The position numbers and the translations under genes were made by a program. Source: Lanius collurio (Eukaryota; Chordata; Aves; Passeriformes; Laniidae). Taken from it: a stretch of DNA of 64,000 nucleotides. How positions within the stretch are numbered: the stretch's first letter is position 1; every line of letters starts with the position of its first letter. The notes beneath the pieces were generated by a model. The model was not told where the DNA came from, made no database searches, and worked only from the letters and a program-made list of their open reading frames with translations. Of the stretch, positions 37,086-49,709 are shown piece after piece. The stretch lies in NCBI GenBank assembly GCA_020086605.1, contig JACBWW010000039.1, forward strand, positions 1,905,600 to 1,969,599. Reading direction: 5' to 3'.

Positions 37086-40000
37086 CCCAGAGCCTTTAAA
37101 TTCAAAGAAGGGGGAAAAAAAAATAGTCACACCAAATATTGACCTTAGAAAAACACTCCAAGATCTAAAAAACAAATTAAAAGCCTGAGAGAGCACTTCC
37201 CATCATCAGTTCATTTGGCCACCTTCTCCTGCTCAGTGAAAACTACATTCAAATGTTCTCACTGATTAAAAAAAAAACAAAAACAAAAAACCAAAAAGCA
37301 AATCTAAAATACCATTAAGAATAAATAGATTCAGGCAGAAGGAGATATCTCTGGATTCAGACACTTTGCCCCAACCACCAGGCCATTTTTTCTTTTTTAA
37401 CTTGACTATTGGTTTTAGTTTGTTTTTTGAATAGCAATCATCTTGATTTATAAATCTGAATTTTAGTTCATGCATAAAAACATTAACCACAGTCAGAGAA
37501 ACAGGAACTTTACTTCTATGCACTCCCCTTTTTCTATTAAATGTTAAAACAACCCCCCAAAATAACATTGCCACAGATAATGGGTTTATACCAGCTCTTT
37601 CAATGTTGAGAAATTCAGAAAAAACAAAATCAAACAGGTTCAAGATGTGATTTCTCTATCAGAAGAAGGGATCTGAAAACAATCAAAAGTACATTAGGGA
37701 GGGTGACATGTTCAGTAAATTGCAGGCAAGACAATTCCTGTAAATCATCTTATATTAAATTTAAAGCTCTCCAGGATATAGACAACAGACTGCTCTAGCT
37801 GGGCTCTTTAGATTGACATCAATTAAGATTGTGTACTTGTTTTTTCCTCTTACTCCTAGAATATGTCATGTCTTTCTACTTTCAAGTTGTTTTTTTCCAG
37901 TTGGGTAGAGAGAAATAATCAATGATTAGAGCTAGAAGAAACATTCTACCTTGGTTAGAACTGCACTTCTAAGAGAGTAGTTATTTAGGTAGCTCCAAAA
38001 ATTCTCTATTTTGCTGACTTCATCTAACAGGAAATAAATAAAAATTTAGCAAACCAGTGAAAAATTTAAGCTAAGATGGTATTTTAAGAAACTTTGTGAA
38101 GAAAGGACATTTGTGCCGTAGAACAAAGTAACCTCCCAGTGTTTATTGTCAGGGAAATTTAAGTACCCATAAAAGGACTAAGACTTCCTTGTGGCTGAGG
38201 TGAAACAAAGAGGTTCTAAAGCAGTCAGAGTTATGCATCTCCTTTTTGGGTTAAAGTAAAGCAGTCCATGGGCAGCTTGGAGGGAACAGACATACCAGAT
38301 GACATTTTGTTCCATCCGGGGAAGCTCAAGGTGAGAGCAGCACAGAGACACTGCCTAAATATTCATTTTGGTTTGGTTTAATCCCCTTCATCGAGCCAGT
38401 AATTATTTTTGCCAGGATCTGATCACTAATAGGCAAAATAAAGTGTTGGTATTTGATAAAATTCCTGTCACAGTCCAAGTGACACAACAACAATATTGTC
38501 TGTGCAAAGATCACTGCTCAGGCACTTTGTTGGGGGGAATGGGAAGAAGATCAGCCAATGACCCTTGCACTGCCTTCCTAAATCATTCAAGAACAGACCT
38601 GATTTCAGCTGAATGAGACTGAGTTCTGTGGCTTTTCCTCTCAGTGCTGGGCAGTACCAAGTGAACACAAGCAGAGCACAGGAAATCCCCTGAACCATCT
38701 CAGCCCACCTGCAAATGGGCACGAGAGGCAGGAATAGCACTGGGCACCCCTGTAGAGCCCAGGGTGTGTGGGAGAAGGGCACAGCGTGGTGACAAACCCT
38801 GCAGAGCCAGGACCCTCCGTGCTGTTCCCACTGCAGTGCCAACCCTGGGTCTCACTGAGGGCACACACCAGCATTGCCATCCCATAACCCAGCAGCAGCT
38901 CATCCATAACCTGTGACAGACTGTGGGTGAGCAAAGACAGAGGTTACTGAAGGCAGCAGACCACAAAGACCACTTGAAAATTTAAAAAGATTATTGAGAG
39001 AAAAGAAAAGCTTTTTAATTCAATCTAGGAGTCTTTTCTCTCTTGCTTAGTCAAATTATGTGCTCATTCAGCTAATCCCACTTCTGGGTTTCCAGCCCAG
39101 TCACCCAACTCCACTTCACCTAGGAAAGATTATTATTTTTTTAATACCCCTACCCTTTATTGCTGACATTGTGCTTATTTTAAATTGTCCCTTGGTTGCT
39201 TTCTGCAATACCACATATCTTGATATATACAATTTAACCATTTATAAAGGAGTACAGTAATAGCCACACTCACATTTTCAATGATTTAAAAAGGAGTTAG
39301 AATAGTACCAGCTGTGAGCAACAAATCCAGATTCCATTGCACCATCTTGGAAGATTCATGGAAAATGCTATTTCAAAGTCATTGCCAGTAGAGAATACAA
39401 GCTTTTTGTTCAGGTACCATATGATTTAATGGAGAATAAAAAAAAATACCAAGAGCTGGGCTAGTATTATTTAATCACTTTAATATTAAAATATGACTGG
39501 AAAGAGAAAAGGAAAATTAGGAGACATTTCTGCATGAATGCCATTGATTTTCCTATTGACAACAGGAAGACTTTTTTCAATATTCCCAAAAGAGAATGAT
39601 ACTAAAGCCTTAATCTGAAACAATAATAGACAGATACAAAGTTAAGAAGCCAGCACAGGATTTTATTATGTCCTACCTGCTCATTTTGGATCTCCTCATA
39701 TTAGCCATTAAAAGTTAAGTCAACATAAAAAGCATGGGCTAGATGTTTGCAGATTCAACTCTTCAGACTAAAGCATAAAATCCTGGAAAATATATTTGTT
39801 AATTTACAAAAAACCAAAACCAAACCAACTAAGTTCATCTTGAGGCTAAGATTCAGTTCTATGGAATATAAAACAAGATAGAGCTTTGTGGTCAAGGTAT
39901 AATCCTCTGAAGATATAGTTTAGTAATCATACATCCTTAACTGCATTAGTGTTAGCTTATGCATCTATGGATGCCTGTTGCTACTTAATTTTAAAAGGTT

Positions 40001-41082
40001 TGTAATCTTGTAATGAAACTGTATTTTTGACCAGCCTCAAAGCAGAATCTGATTTGAGCATTATAATGTAATTAATCATGGATTTTAGTGTCTCATTTGA
40101 AATAATTTATTCAGATTTGAAAAATACACTGCATGTCTACGATTGCATTACATAAAAAGCAAATAAACTACATAATTGAAAATTAACCACATGGATTATT
40201 TGTCATAAAATGAAATTACTTGGAGTTCAGTGATTGGTCTCAAACTGGTTGCAGTTTGACTCCTTGTTTACTCACTTGCAGCTTTGTAACAAGACAAATT
40301 CTACTGTTTGATTTTTATTCACTTTAAAAGTGCTGGAAAGGTAATTGAAAAATTCGTGTTCATGGTGCTCAGGACTCAAAACAGGCTTCACATTTGGTAG
40401 GCAAATACCATATTACAGTGCAGCCTGTATTTATATGAACTTTCATCAACTGCTAAAGGAATGAAAAAAAAAAGGAGAATTGTATGGCTTTTGAAGATGC
40501 AGAGTACAGAATGAAATTGTTCTGATTTCCTCCCTCAGGTTTTGCATTTTCAGATACCATCCCAAATCTGAAGGATTTCTAGAGCAGTAATGTTTTGGTG
40601 TATGGTTTCTAAAGCACTCTCCATGTTATCCCCCCAGTCATCACCCACATTTGTAATAGCACAAAGTAATTAGGAGATGTAATAAGCAATTTTCAAATTA
40701 TGACCCAGACTGATCACAGGAAAACTGGAAACTTGTGTGTTTTCCTGGCTGCTTTGGTACCTGCAGTGTAGAGGGGAGCTCTCTGGTGTTCCCCTGATGC
40801 TACATCTGAGGAAAGGTGAACCAGCTCACACTGTGGGTGTTTAAAGCACACAACAGAGCTGAATGGGAGTGGTGGGAAAGGAAGGCACCAGCCTATGGAT
40901 AAAGGAAAAGGGTAGCCCAAAGTAAGGAGGAATCTGAGACCATGCTGAGATGAAGAGCTCACACTTCATTCTTCATTACCTCTGCTGGTAGGGTTTCTGA
41001 CTTAAAAAAAAAAATAAAATAGAGAGGGGACTGCTCTTCTGCTCCCTTTCCTCTTTGTTTACACTGAAACACAACTGGAAAA
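37086..41082. other. Non-coding stretch, no gene seen
   Basis: Anonymous DNA with an A/C-rich tract at 37,268-37,298 and a GC-richer, CpG-poor section at 38,640-38,960. The AT-rich part at 39,900-40,330 contains homeodomain-type TAATTA sites (GTAATTAATCATGG near 40,070). It has the look of conserved non-coding DNA, but I cannot test conservation. Confidence 0.6.
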
Positions 41083-41340
41083 CAGAGTCCACAACAACAG
41101 GTTCATGTCCTTCTTATGCTTGGGATCCCTGGGCTGGAGGCAGCCCTGCAGGAAGGGCCTCCTCAGAGCAGAGGAGAAGGAATAACCCCCTCATGATGCT
41201 GGTTTGGATGCAGCCCAGCAAAGGCTGGCTCGTGTCCAGCCTCCCATCCAGCAGCACCCCCAGCTCCTTCTCTCAGGGCTGCTCCCAGAGAGTTCCTCCC
41301 CCAGGCCAGGCTCATGTCTACACTGCAGCCCCTCCAGTAC
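41083..41340 (-). mobile_element. CR1 LINE interior fragment
   Basis: The plus strand is the reverse complement of an interior part of CR1 ORF2. It begins 'CAACAACAGGTTCATGTCCT' and 'TCTTATGCTTGGGATCCC'. The 'GGATGCAGCCCAGCAAAGGC' block follows, then 'AGCACCCCCAGCTCCTTCTC' with 'TCAGGGCTGCTC'. About 20-30 bases between the 'GCAGCCCAG' and 'AGCACCCCCAG' blocks look deleted. Neither end of the element is present. Open frames crossing it on either strand are broken and not genes. Confidence 0.85.
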
Positions 41341-44300
41341 AAAGCCTTGCCACAAACATAATACAAGGACAAAGAAAAACACCTTCCAGCAGGTTTTCTC
41401 TCCTCTGTTCAGCTGAGGAAGGAGAGTGACAGGGTGGTTTGGTGGGCACTGGTGTTCAGCCATGGGCAAACCACCACAGTCCTTTTTCTTGCCCATTTTC
41501 TCCCCCTTTGATGGATACCTCTCCATTCTTACTTCCCTGCCTTCCAATTTGTCAATCAGCACAACCTTTCCTGACACATATTTTGACCTTTAAAATTCAC
41601 AGGTAAAATAACATTTTTTAATTCAAAAATATTTCACTGTAAAACCTTACTCTATTTATGAGGAAGGAGCTAGGCTATTCACATGAATATTTTATAATGT
41701 GTTCTGCCAAATTAGTCAGAGACAAATTAGTCATGACACTCTACAGAAAAAGCCTATTTGGTTTCTATGAAACCATTTATCAGGCATGATGTTATGATGA
41801 ACAATACATCAAAATGTGATGCCAGCAGAGCAACTGCAGCAAAAGTTCTACCCTTTGATTTTTTTCATATAATTCCACACTGCATAAAGATAATTTGACC
41901 CTTAAGAGAACAGTATATTCATGCAAATATACACTGAAATAATCTTGCCAGATTATCACCCAAAACTAGGACTAAGAAGGTTTTAGGGATGACTAGCTTG
42001 CTTTCAGGTATTCAAGTGTCCTCAGCTTTTTCCCCATTGTGTCATTCAGCACAAAACCACAGCACTTATTGGATATATTAGATTCATAGAGGGAGCTCTC
42101 CCATGCTACCTGTTCTTGGCCCTCTGCAGCTGTTCTCCCCTTGAATTCATCTTCTGCCTAGGAACTTACAAATTTGTGTCTCCTCCAAGTACACAGAACA
42201 CTTCATTGTCTCAGTGTACACCTGTAGTATCTGCAGCTGGGTAAATGAAGAAGAATGATTAAAATGTATGCACTGGAACTGTCTTAAATGTCTGTACAAC
42301 AAAGATAATTCTGTGACTGGCATCATTTTTAAACAACTCTCCTACTGGTTTGTGTGTCTTTGTGTGCTCATTTCCAAGCATTATTAAATATTTGGTTGCA
42401 TGCCATTTGAAACCTCTGGGAGAGCTCTTGTCCAGCACCTGACACTTCATCACTCATCTAAGGAAAGGCTCCCAAAGCCACTCAATGCAATTGTGCTGCT
42501 CAGCTGATATGGACCATTACATATTTCCTTGTAGGCCAAATTCTCTTTCTGGAGCTCAATGAAATGCCAGGCAGAACTAACAGAGATGTGCTTGAGAAAA
42601 GCATCCATAAAATGTGCAAGTCTGAAGAATTTATTCCTTTAAAAAAAGATATATTCAGTGAAAGGGTTGAAAGAGAGGTCTTATGAAGGTAAATTAAATA
42701 CATTACTATCCCCTACTTTGTTTTTATTCTATGTGGAAGAGTGGTCATTTTATCAGGAAGAAAAAAATGTAAGAATATATCTACTAAATTTGAAAGTCAA
42801 ACTCAGCTCTAGTGACTTTTGTATGCTCATAAGTTCAAATATTTTTTTCCATCTGTTTTGATCCTGCCTAATGCTGAATGATCTGAGAGAATAGAATAGA
42901 ACAAGTATTTCTCAGAAGTACTTGCATCTTTGTCTACTTAGTTATTTTCTATATGACCTTTGGTTTGGGTAATAGAGACTCAAGTTCTGGTAGGAGATGA
43001 GAAGAACTGAGCCAATGATTAAAAGCACCAGCACAATCCCAATTTGCATCTGGAAAGGCCAAGTGATAAATACTGAGGTCTGTAGGTCCTATGTGAAATT
43101 CAAGGCAACAGAGGCTGAAGTAGCAGAAAGAGGTTTAGAACATCTTCAAAATGTTTAATTACATTTTATCCGCTACGTATTACAAAAATTAGAGGGAATG
43201 CCATTGAAAGGAAACTAGAGGAGAAGCAGTAGTTCTGTGGCTGGGATCACTTATTAGGATCCACAAAAATCTACAGAAAGTAAGAGTATTTACAGTCTGC
43301 CTGAGGGTAGATTTTATGACAGCATTTAACATTTCCCTGTTATAAATCATCACCAAAAAAATCATGCTGAAGTTATTTTCCACTTTCTGCTGGAGGAAAG
43401 GGGCACAAAGGAGCCCTCACTCCCATAAACAACAGCTAAGAGCTAGAACAGCAATTTTTCACTTAAATCTCTATCAATACAGGCTCTTCACAAAATTACT
43501 GTTTTTATTAACACAGAGGCAGTGTTTGAGACTGTGCACATTGCTTGCACCCCTAGAGAATAATCCACTGTGATTAATCAACTGGCCCAAGTCAGATTTC
43601 AGAATGCCCTGGCCAGGGCAGGCTGCCTTGAACCCTCCCTGCCGAGCCTTGGGTGTTGTAGCCAACTTCAGGAGCTGTGGAGGAGTTGCTGCTCCTGCAC
43701 TAATGTGAATGAGCAAAGCTTGACAAGGTCTTTCCTAAATGAAATGCTACCATGAGCAAAATGTGGGATTGAGCATAAGAATCGCTATAAAATGCCTTGA
43801 CATTTGAAAATAATTCTTTGTTTCAAATTATTTTTAGAACAATATTCTTAAATCAGCTTTTTGCAGCTGGTATTTGAGGAGGCACTTCCTCTATTAAGAC
43901 AGGAGAGTTTGGAATTGCTTTTCTTCATAGTTATTACATTATTTACAGATTCACAGATTGTTACATCCCATGTCTCCTTCAGGAATTAAAACACTAAATA
44001 CATTCCAGAAATCCTTCAGAAAGATTCCCACTGAAAGGAAAAAAAATAAAAATCAAAGTACCACATTCACTTCTATTGACTCTAGAAAGTATGATCTTTA
44101 GAAATTTTTCAGACTTTGGAGACCAGAAGACAGACAATCAGGTAATTGTCTTCCATCAAACTAGTCTGAGACTTTTTATGACATTGAGATGATTCACAAT
44201 TTCTGAAGCCATTCTCTGCACTCATTACTTCTAAGAAAAAGGAAGAACTCTACTGACACAGTTTGAGAGCAGACTCCATAAAATAGCATCCTAGAGGACT

Positions 44301-45504
44301 TAATAATCACCACAAGAACTCATAGCTCTTCCCATAAAATCTGTTGGAAGGTGGGAAGAAAAAAAGGTAAAAATCTTTATTCAAGCTTTCTCTACTAATC
44401 TCATCTTTGAGATACCTGCTTTCATAAACAAGATACCAAATCCCCCCTTCCCTTTAGGAACTTGTGGGTAGGTACCACTGCCATGCACCTCAGGAATGGG
44501 GACTTCAGCCAGAGAATAAAAGACAGAAAGGACAAATAACTTGAGCTCCAGAAATGTTAAAATCCCTCTGAGAGGAAGAAGAATTCAACTTGACCTGAAA
44601 GCTCATGCTGCAACCGAAATGGGAGTCTTGTGACCACAAAAATCCCTCCCTAATATTTATGTTTTAACTAGATAATTGTCTGCAAGGATATAAACCAGAC
44701 AAATCCATTTGTCCTTCAGGCTGATTGTAAGAGAAGGTCAGGGGAGAGCTTGTTCTAAAGAATTTAGATAAAATACTGTGACATCCAAAGCTGCCATAAA
44801 CCACCATTGTTCCACACACCTTCAGCAAGTGACAATGACTGCACTACCTGAGCAGCTGGTCTGTTCTCCTTATGTGTGCAAGCATTTCAAAATTTCATAT
44901 ATTGACTATAAGTTTCAACATGTGAAACCAAAAATTGACTGTCATGATTTGGCTAAGCAGTAATTTCAAATGTGTCAGAATCATTCTTACAAGATGAACC
45001 ACTGGCAAACCTTTAATGTTAATTTAACTATTTTTGGTTAATGTGAGTTATATATCATTTTAATATGCTAAAATGTGGCCATTTCAAAATAAGCACAGTA
45101 AATTGTTGACAATTCAAATAGATTCAGTTAATTTCATTTAAGAATGGAAATGAGTCTTTTAGTTCCCCACAAGTCATAAGCATACTTTTACTTACTAAGT
45201 TAGAAGAATTAGAACATTAAATGTTCCTGAGCACAATTAATTTACAGTTTTAGCCACTGGCATTTGTAGTGATCATTTGCAAGACAATAAAATGAATAGA
45301 AACAAAACCATTTTTATTTAATTCCAAATTATCAATTTCCTACCATTAAGACTGTACATTGACATAATACTTGCCTTCTGGCTTTTTTCTGAGTCAATTA
45401 TATAATCTGCATTTGGCAGAAAGAAGATTTGACTTTGATATTGAAATTTCATCAACATAAACATGGAATTTTATCTTATTGTAAACAAAAGCAACTCAGG
45501 TTAG
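41341..45504. other. Non-coding stretch, no gene seen
   Basis: Anonymous AT-rich DNA. No repeat family, exon or RNA gene was recognised. Sequence near 44,900-45,330 is strongly AT-rich. Confidence 0.65.
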
Positions 45505-45859
45505 NNNNNNNNNNNNNNNNNNNNNNNNNNNNNNNNNNNNNNNNNNNNNNNNNNNNNNNNNNNNNNNNNNNNNNNNNNNNNNNNNNNNNNNNNNNNNNNN
45601 NNNNNNNNNNNNNNNNNNNNNNNNNNNNNNNNNNNNNNNNNNNNNNNNNNNNNNNNNNNNNNNNNNNNNNNNNNNNNNNNNNNNNNNNNNNNNNNNNNNN
45701 NNNNNNNNNNNNNNNNNNNNNNNNNNNNNNNNNNNNNNNNNNNNNNNNNNNNNNNNNNNNNNNNNNNNNNNNNNNNNNNNNNNNNNNNNNNNNNNNNNNN
45801 NNNNNNNNNNNNNNNNNNNNNNNNNNNNNNNNNNNNNNNNNNNNNNNNNNNNNNNNNNN
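45505..45859. other. Assembly gap (355 N)
   Basis: An uninterrupted run of N. Any frame reported across it is meaningless. The A-rich repeat just downstream may be why assembly failed. Confidence 0.99.
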
Positions 45860-45887
45860 GCTCTGTAGCACGCAACTGGAGTGCATT

Positions 45888-45930
45888 AAAAAAAAAAAAA
45901 AATAAAAAAATAAAAAAATAAAAAAATAAA
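45888..45930. repeat. Poly-A / (A7T)n microsatellite
   Basis: A run of A is followed by three period-8 AAAAAAAT units. Low complexity at the edge of the assembly gap. Confidence 0.9.
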
Positions 45931-47457
45931 GCAAGGTAGACAACTGCTGTACCTACACTACCCTTTAAAATTTAGCAAGTACTGGTCTCTTTTAAGGAAC
46001 TTGATTGGAGGCCTCTCCCACACAAACTCAGGTGAATTACTTTGCTCACAAAACTCAGCCAATAATTGTTAGCACCTGATCTTGCACAGTTGCCTGTCAG
46101 ATAATCCTTTAAGACTGTTTTAGCAGAAATCAAATCTAAATGTTCACAGGTTTTATTTCAGTAAGATGACTGTCAAATAGAAACCCATATTGTTTTATAT
46201 TAATTGTGTAAAATTATATTTCTGGGCAAAGCCTTTCATCATGCAATGTTTGGATACAATATTAAAAACTGAATGCTTGAATATAATGTTCAAATACAAA
46301 TTTTCAAACCCAGTAAATTGGAAATAATATTTAATGATTCAGTTCTTTCAGATTGTCTTTTCCAATTTAATGAAAAATTCAAAATTTAATATTGTGCTTA
46401 ATCAAACACATGCCAAAAATTTCCGTGGGTAGACTTCAAAATTTTAAAAACTGAGGTAAATATTAGCACTTTGAAACTGAGGAATCCTAAATCCTAAAGC
46501 ATAAAAAAATAAAGCACAGTAAGAAAACAATAGTGATAAGGATCCCTTTAGATTAGCACCTTCTAGAACATAATCTGCAATTATGTTCTCAGTTACATTT
46601 CAAATGCCATCCTTCCTCTTCCCCTCATCTGCCTCCTAGTCTGTAACAATGTCAGAAATTAATCTGGATAAAAATGTTGTATCTCTAATTTTTATCAACA
46701 TAGGGAAAATAACCCCAAGCACGGTACCAATTAGTTATCCTGCAAGCTTTAAAATAATAATAATGAGAAAAAATATTAAAGGCTAATATATCACAATGCC
46801 CTTCTCCAGCAAAGGAAGCCTGTCACTCAGGAATCCTACATTTCCATCAGATCTTGCCACTGAAAAATGAAACTTTGATTTTAAACTTTAAATTTAATTG
46901 AATTTGCTGCTGCAACTGCATGAAGCATATCCCCATTATTTCTTATTTAATTTACTCTGCTAATGATTTGAGTCCCTGAGTCCTACACCAGTCCCTGCAA
47001 ATCTTGTCTTGGCCAACAAAAGATATCCTTTTTTATTATATCACTTTGCTTATCACTCTCTCCTAACATGAATTGTGCAATGTTACTGATTTGAAAATGC
47101 TCCCAGTTAATTCTCTGGCTGCCCCTTGTCAATAGGGAGAAAATATTTCCAGGGAAAATTACCTGAATTTAATTGAACCTTGGGCCATTTCCATTCTCTT
47201 TGACTGTATTGTACAGCTTCAACCTGGTTTCTACATATTTTCAATCTAAACTTTTCTTAACATTTAAATATGTAAAAGAGGAATTACAAAGTCTGCATGT
47301 GATATTTTATAAAGTAAAAATCTCCTTGCAAAAATCAATATTTATTCTGTATTAAGTAAAAGGACATCCCTAAAATTTTGATTGAAGACATAAAATTATA
47401 TCCAAATTTTTATATTTTGGCCATGCTGCCTGTATTAAGCTAGAAAAACCCAGAACT
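45931..47457. other. Non-coding stretch, no gene seen
   Basis: Very AT-rich anonymous sequence. No supported feature. Confidence 0.65.
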
Positions 47458-47847
47458 TCAGAGAACAGGATGGATAAATGGGGCAGAGTTAATCAAGCTC
47501 TTCCTCAGTCTGTTTAGATGAAAGAGCTGTGGAGTTTGAATTGTGATGCTCAGTTCAAAGGCAGATGCTGAGGTACTGGGGGGTTCATCCACGTGATTTT
47601 GTAGATGTGGCACCACTGGTGATCCTGGAGTTCTCCTTTCATTTGTCCTTTCCATTTGCCCAGTATTTTTCTCAGTGTAAGTCATTATTATAAGGTTGAT
47701 GTGCCCATAGCAAGAAGTGCCCAGTCTTACAAAAAGCTGAGGATATTCAAGAGCCAGATTTTCATCCAATACTGTTGAGGCTTCTGTACTTTGAAATTTG
47801 TAGTGAGAAGGAGGTAAGGAGCTCTGCTTTGTCACATTTTTTGTCAC
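47458..47847 (-). other. 129-codon open frame of unknown status
   Basis: An ATG-to-stop frame on the minus strand with mixed, protein-like composition rather than homopolymer or repeat translation. Its middle contains EKNTGQMERTNERRTPGSPV and the C-terminal part is Ser/Pro/Leu-rich. The first codons come from an AAAAAATGTGACAAA duplication, so the ATG itself may be incidental. No signal peptide, membrane segment or known domain is visible. It faces away from the open stretch at 47,945-48,173. By rough estimate about one frame of this length is expected by chance in the window, so support is weak. Confidence 0.2.
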
Positions 47848-47944
47848 ATTTTTTTTCTATGCAATAATTTAAGACTCTAAATAAGATTACTTTTCATATT
47901 AGTGGAATTAAATTTTTTACCATTGAACTGTTTGATTCTTACAG

Positions 47945-48196
47945 ATATAACTTTAAAACAAAATATCACTCTGTGGACTGGAAGAAAGAATTATATTTGA
48001 ACATATTCCGATTTCCCCAGAGTATTATGATGGATAGTGACAGAATTAACACCTCCAACATGCCTGGTGCTAAAGAGATAGTGGACAGCCTTGGGTTTGA
48101 TGTGCATCAGCAGAAGAATTTTATGAAGCCCCGAATTAGAGTGATTACATGGACTTTTTCATCTACTTTGTAGCTCCAAAAAGCACATTAAATAAA
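47945..48196 (+). other. Candidate terminal exon (acceptor, open frame, stop, AATAAA)
   Basis: A T-rich tract ending in TTCTTACAG (AG at 47,943-47,944) forms a good 3' splice acceptor. From 47,946 the frame stays open for 75 codons to TAG at 48,171-48,173, and an AATAAA polyadenylation signal lies at 48,191-48,196. The peptide starts YNFKTKYHSVDWKKELYLNI and continues with FRFPQSIMMDSDRINTSNMP, which is protein-like. I do not recognise it. A 3' untranslated region of under 50 bases would be unusually short, and no upstream exon was identified. It may be chance or a decayed retrocopy. Confidence 0.22.
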
Positions 48197-49163
48197 ATGT
48201 TTGTTAGCTGAATTATCACCAGATTGTTAAATACAGATCTGCACAAAAAAGTAGAATTTGATCCATAATAAGGATATTCTTAATTTAATCCATTGTCTGT
48301 TTTCAGAACTGGAATATTGTTCAGCAGTGTAAATGCATGCATTTATTTTCATTGTCTGAATTAATCCTGAAAATCTCCACTTCAGCCTTCAATAGCTATA
48401 AACAGATTGGCTGTAAGGATGATGAACAGTGGTGAAGTTTCATCATAAAGACATTCCACTGAATGATTATTCCTCAGGTTATGCATCACTGACCTTCACA
48501 GAGCCACTGAGAGAAGCCTGCACAGTCTACATGTGCAAATGTTGTCTGTGTAGTTTTAAAATGAGGGTACACCTGTAAACAGGCACAAGCCTTTAAAAAG
48601 CCCAACAAATTAACCTAAGAATGATATGAGTTTAATGCATTTAACCCAGCAAAATTCCACACTACCCACGTGGACCTCAGTAAAACCAAACACGTCCTAC
48701 ACAAAAGTAAGCATAAAGAATATTCACAAGAAAAGAACAATTGTATTCCATTAGAAAACATGGTTTCAACCCTTAAGTGAAAGAAAAAGGAGCAAACAGT
48801 TTAGCAAGACAACTCCATTCATCTTCACTGACCCTTTAAGGCCTTAGGGCTGGCAAACTGAAGCAAATTATGTCCTGTCCTCTGACAGGGAGCTGCTGCA
48901 CATCAACAAGATCACACAGCACCTTTGCAGGGCTGGCATGGCCACACACCACTGCATCCTCAGAGCTCCAGTCAAAACCAGCACTGATTAAATATTTAGC
49001 CAGAGACCTCCCCATAGCACATACTAGTGCAGAGATGGGAAGAAAACCATGGAAAATTTATGTTGTCAAGGAGAGATCATGAACCAAACCCGTACAGGAA
49101 AAGGCATCGAACCTGTTCCTGTCTGGCTGTCAGTGGGGTTATCTGTAACCACGGGGGTCTCCT
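48197..49163. other. Non-coding stretch; CpG-bearing just before the LTR
   Basis: Anonymous sequence to about 49,085. From there, three CpG sites within roughly 70 bases (49,090-49,155) suggest that repeat-derived DNA may start before the LTR boundary proposed at 49,164. Confidence 0.55.
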
Positions 49164-49220
49164 TGAGTAAAGGGTGGTCAGTGGGTAACTCATGCAAGCA
49201 CAGTTAACTATTAGGAAACG

Positions 49221-49382
49221 GCAAATGTTAAGTATAAAACCTAAGAAGCTGAATTTACCCTAATCTTGTCAAGATATGGGGGGACAGGAGGAGACAGCAA
49301 ATGTTAATTCAGACAGCAAATGTTAATTACAAAACCTTGGAAGTAGGATTCGCTCTGATCTTGTTAAGATAGAAGGGACAGA
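49221..49382 (+). repeat. Imperfect ~67-bp direct repeats inside the LTR U3
   Basis: Unit A (49,221-49,289) and unit B (49,316-49,382) share GCAAATGTTAA, AAAACCT, CT(A/G)ATCTTGT(C/T)AAGATA and GGGACAG in the same order. A third short copy of AGACAGCAAATGTTAATT sits between them at 49,292-49,309. Repeated U3 blocks are typical of retroviral enhancer regions; that role here is inferred. Confidence 0.8.
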
Positions 49383-49703
49383 GATCATCTCAGAAACCAC
49401 TGAATCGTTCCTCAAAGGACCACGCATGCCCCAGGGAGAAAGGTGAAAAGGGCACTATGAGGAAGACTGCTGATCTTCATCACAGAGACCCCCGAGGAAG
49501 AGGAAAAGCCTTCCTCAGTGCGACCACCAGGACACACAACGCATGCCTGACCCGTATGCTAATGGCTTACGGGAAATTATTTGTATAACCACACCTGTCT
49601 CAATGAATGTAATGAACATTCATAATTTAACCCATAAGTACTGTATTGTAGAAGGTACCGGTGTGTGTGTTTGGAGGAGCGATCCCCCACACACCCAGCG
49701 CTG

Positions 49704-49709
49704 AATAAA
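49704..49709 (+). terminator. LTR polyadenylation signal AATAAA
   Basis: The hexamer follows the 49,660-49,695 hairpin (GGTGTGT / ACACACC), about 120 bases after the TATA-like element. This is the usual R-region spacing for an LTR. Confidence 0.6.

Noticed and set aside
38468..38966. Four overlapping frames, considered as an exon cluster
   Set aside because: They are mutually overlapping frames over a GC-richer, CpG-poor section. The peptides are Cys/Trp/Ser-rich with no recognisable fold.
41055..41577. Open frames of 124 and 128 codons on opposite strands
   Set aside because: Both cross the CR1 fragment at 41.08-41.34 kb in frames that do not match the element's own protein.
43560..43720. 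GC-richer spot, considered as a CR1 remnant
   Set aside because: None of the diagnostic CR1 blocks could be aligned in order.
45429..45943. Frames of 124-158 codons across 45.4-45.9 kb
   Set aside because: They run through the assembly gap; the residues are unknown and carry no information.
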